From Chitinophaga pinensis (GTDB taxonomy: Bacteria > Bacteroidota > Bacteroidia > NS11-12g > UBA955), in contig CAMDAF010000007.1 of assembly GCA_945888525.1 (NCBI GenBank), forward strand, positions 1 to 64,000: 64,000 nt of DNA. The letters are read 5' to 3'. A program made the position numbers and the translations under genes. Below are positions 62,249 to 64,000 of the stretch, one piece after another. Numbering within the stretch: the first letter of the stretch is position 1; each line of letters starts with the position of its first letter. The notes beneath the pieces are model-generated. The model did no database searches. It saw nothing but the letters and a program-made list of their open reading frames with translations, and was not told where the DNA came from.

Positions 62249-62722
62249 TTAATGCACCACTTTGTTGGCGCAATAACTGCTGGCAAAAGCGTCAGGCTTT
62301 GCTTTGAATGTAAAGCCCATGCCTCTTATATATCCCATAGCTTCCTTTAAAGAATCGTGGCTTTTAAAATTTGGATCGGTATTAATATCTGCATGAACTT
62401 CCATTTCAACATGATAGGCATCCAATACGGAGCACAAATCGTAAGCAATTTCTATCGATTTACTTACCTCCAACAACATTCTTTCCTTTAATGAAAAATG
62501 ATTTTTAGTAATGAAAGAATTAAAATACATAAATCCGCCACTGTGTTCACGAATGAATACCACCGCAGTGGCAAACTCGACAATGTTTCTCTTCACTTGA
62601 GAATCTGTGCCAATACAAACTTTCAAATGTGTGCCTTTTGCTTGTTCACGCAAAATGGCTTGTTCTACTTCTTGCTTAATCGGCAGTACGATTTGATCGC
62701 CGCCTAATTTTCTCCAAATCAT
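62249..62722 (-). CDS. YkuK-like RNase H-fold protein (DUF458)
   Basis: A 157-residue protein with the DUF458/YkuK pattern: LKVCIGTDSQVKRNIVEFATAVVFIRE (the IGTDSQ acidic motif), FITKNHFSLKERMLLEVSKSIEIAYDL, VEMEVHADINTDPNFKSHDSLKEAMGYIRGMGFTFKAKPDAFASSYCANKVVH. The fold is thought to be RNase H-like, with Asp in GTDSQ and HADINxD as candidate metal ligands. Function is unknown; a sporulation link applies only to Gram-positive relatives. It converges with era. Confidence 0.88.
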   Translation of the reverse strand: MIWRKLGGDQIVLPIKQEVEQAILREQAKGTHLKVCIGTDSQVKRNIVEFATAVVFIREHSGGFMYFNSFITKNHFSLKERMLLEVSKSIEIAYDLCSVLDAYHVEMEVHADINTDPNFKSHDSLKEAMGYIRGMGFTFKAKPDAFASSYCANKVVH

Positions 62723-62862
62723 CGGTCATTATTTATTTACAAATCTTATGTTTCAGTGTGACGGTATCATTAATTTAGCATCAAACTATAGGACAATATA
62801 CAAAATAAATTTAATTTCATCAAATACCAAGCACAAGTTCCTAAAAACGAGAGAATTATAAC

Positions 62863-63849
62863 TTAAGATATATTTATTCTATTTCCAGCAACAACCCTAC
62901 CAATTGGAAACAAAGATTCTAAATCTAAAGCTTCACTGCTGCATACCAATAGGCCTCCACTGGTTTGGGGATCACAAAGCCATAAGAACTCCAAACCATT
63001 CAGGCCATCACAATGTTCCTTTACATAATTGTAATTACTGGTTGTAATATTTGGGTAAATCATTTTTTCTGCTAAACTTCTAGCTTCTTCAATCACCGGA
63101 ATAGATTCTAGGTTCAAATCTGCCCCAAATTTACCACCTAGCATTTCTGTTAAATGCCCAAGCAATCCAAATCCAGTCACATCGGTCATGGCATTAACTG
63201 AAGAATTTCTTCCCAATTCAATTCCAACAGTATTTAATCTACAGGCTGTTTCAATTAATATTAGATAGCCTTCTTCACTTAATAAATTGTGCTTAATGGC
63301 ATTGGATAGCAAACCCAAACCCAAAGGTTTAGTAATATAAAAATAATCACCAAGCTGACAGGTATTCTTTCTTTTAATGTTTTGCTTCTCAATTATTCCG
63401 CTCACACTTAACCCAAATAAAGGCTCCTTGGTCTCAATAGAATGGCCTCCCGATATACTAATGCCAGCTTCTTTACAAATACTTTCAGCACCTTTTAAAA
63501 CTTCTTTTGCCAACTCTAAAGGCAAAACCTCCTGCGGCCAACCCAGCATCGAAAGCGCCATTATTGGTTTCCCTCCCATGGCGTATACATCGCTTAAGGC
63601 ATTCGCTGCAGCAATGCGACCGAAGTCATAGGCATTGTTAACCAGTGGCAGAAAAAAATCAACCGTCTGTATTAAACACGTATCATTGTTTATTTCAATG
63701 ATTGCAGCATCGTCTTTATCAATAAAATCGACCAACAAAGATTGAACATCATTGCTTTTATGGTCTGATAAAATGGCGTGAAGTTTAATGGGATCAATTT
63801 TACATCCACAGCCACCACCGCGCGAAAACTCTAATAAATTATAGGACAT
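62863..63849 (-). CDS. selD: Selenide, water dikinase (selenophosphate synthase), Cys type
   Basis: A 328-residue SelD making selenophosphate from selenide and ATP. FSRGGGCGCKIDPIKL (Cys14, Cys16, Lys17) corresponds to the GAGCGCK active site of E. coli SelD, so this is a Cys rather than Sec enzyme. The AIRS-like domains follow: TVDFFLPLVNNAYDFGRIAAANALSDVYAMGGKPIMALSML, ISISGGHSIETKEPLFGLSVSG, MTDVTGFGLLGHLTEML, DPQTSGGLLVCSSEALD. The chosen ATG at 63849 overlaps the previous frame by 11 bp; a longer frame exists but reads through the neighbour's coding region. No selA, selB or mnmH gene is visible in the window, so the use of selenium cannot be stated. Confidence 0.94.
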   Translation of the reverse strand: MSYNLLEFSRGGGCGCKIDPIKLHAILSDHKSNDVQSLLVDFIDKDDAAIIEINNDTCLIQTVDFFLPLVNNAYDFGRIAAANALSDVYAMGGKPIMALSMLGWPQEVLPLELAKEVLKGAESICKEAGISISGGHSIETKEPLFGLSVSGIIEKQNIKRKNTCQLGDYFYITKPLGLGLLSNAIKHNLLSEEGYLILIETACRLNTVGIELGRNSSVNAMTDVTGFGLLGHLTEMLGGKFGADLNLESIPVIEEARSLAEKMIYPNITTSNYNYVKEHCDGLNGLEFLWLCDPQTSGGLLVCSSEALDLESLFPIGRVVAGNRINIS

Positions 63850-64000
63850 TGCGCATAACAACATTGGTTTTTGTACCATCTTTCATCATAACGGTGGCAT
63901 AATAATAACCCTTCATTTTATGAGGCTTTGACAAAATTATAATCTGAGACACAATTTCATCTGCATTGTTGTTTTTTAATTTAATTTTTATGGTCTTTTT
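63839..64000 (-). CDS. 3' end of an unrecognised gene (partial)
   Basis: A reading frame enters from the window edge and runs 53 codons to a TAA at 63839, ending ...MKGYYYATVMMKDGTKTNVVMRNVL. It overlaps the selD start by 11 bp on the same strand, suggesting translational coupling. The hydrophobic/basic composition resembles a beta-strand-rich C-terminus; I cannot assign a family from this fragment. Confidence 0.45.
   Translation of the reverse strand, partial: KKTIKIKLKNNNADEIVSQIIILSKPHKMKGYYYATVMMKDGTKTNVVMRNVL

Overview
The window is a stretch of chromosome from a member of the Bacteroidota, most likely a Flavobacteriales-, Chitinophagales- or Sphingobacteriales-type organism. The case rests on AT-rich DNA, almost no Shine-Dalgarno sequences, promoters of the TTTG-N19-TAnnTTTG type used by this phylum, three cargo proteins with type IX secretion (T9SS) C-terminal domains, an N-terminally membrane-anchored outer-membrane barrel next to an ECF sigma factor, and a caa3-type oxidase cluster with two subunit-III genes. 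Nearly everything is core or envelope-related. I see no prophage, insertion sequence, CRISPR array, rRNA or classical defence island.

Layout. 1-5352 (+): 3' part of secA, a SPOR-like protein, a 52-residue membrane protein, a YugP-like zinc peptidase and two unrecognised envelope proteins, probably one operon. 5358-7635 (-): GSCFA protein and a membrane Fe-S oxidoreductase. 7680-8321: tRNA-Phe with a textbook promoter, then three tandem ~148-bp repeats with no gene. 8342-12393: fbp and an aspartate kinase diverging from a shared palindromic promoter, aroQ, and a CNNM/CorC-type CBS protein. 12621-16667: a 1348-residue T9SS-secreted adhesin-like protein. 16739-21526 (-): LytTR regulator, LytS-type kinase, small membrane ORF, LTA-synthase-like phosphotransferase and bestrophin. 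21616-26962 (+): ABC-F ATPase, glycosyltransferase, polysaccharide deacetylase, ECF sigma factor and the anchored barrel protein. 27002-30454 (-): an aminotransferase, UDP-glucose dehydrogenase and UDP-glucuronate decarboxylase for surface sugars.

30558-32690 (+): an operon of a CstB-like persulfide dioxygenase-rhodanese, an HMA-domain protein and a thioredoxin. It is preceded by a perfect Crp/Fnr-type operator about 42 bp upstream of the predicted start site, which suggests regulated sulfide/persulfide detoxification. 32757-36166 (-): rsmA, mgtE, capA-like. 36282-38328 (+): four consecutive DUF1573 proteins. 38407-42237: a flavin reductase, a radical SAM/SPASM protein, a small T9SS protein, a degenerate 3-hydroxyacyl-CoA dehydrogenase and RidA. 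42335-46402 (-): a 1355-residue secreted lipase-like/beta-helix protein with a T9SS type A tail. 46802-57256 (-): a secreted DRGH nuclease, small membrane proteins, then a complete aa3/caa3 oxidase and heme A cluster (coxII, coxI, ctaA, ctaB, two cox3, cox4, SCO, DUF420) whose subunit II carries an unusual ~105-residue coiled-coil insertion. 57333-64000: a 50-residue membrane ORF, eno, carA, rlmN, era, ykuK-like, selD and the 3' end of an unrecognised gene.

The best leads outside routine annotation are the Crp/Fnr-controlled persulfide operon, the 148-bp repeats with a conserved hairpin, the four-gene DUF1573 array, the coxII insertion, the anti-sigma/barrel fusion, and the recurrent placement of the -7 promoter box only 4-9 nt before start codons, which implies leaderless or nearly leaderless mRNAs. 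All functional calls come from reading the sequence and recalled family knowledge; no database search was run.
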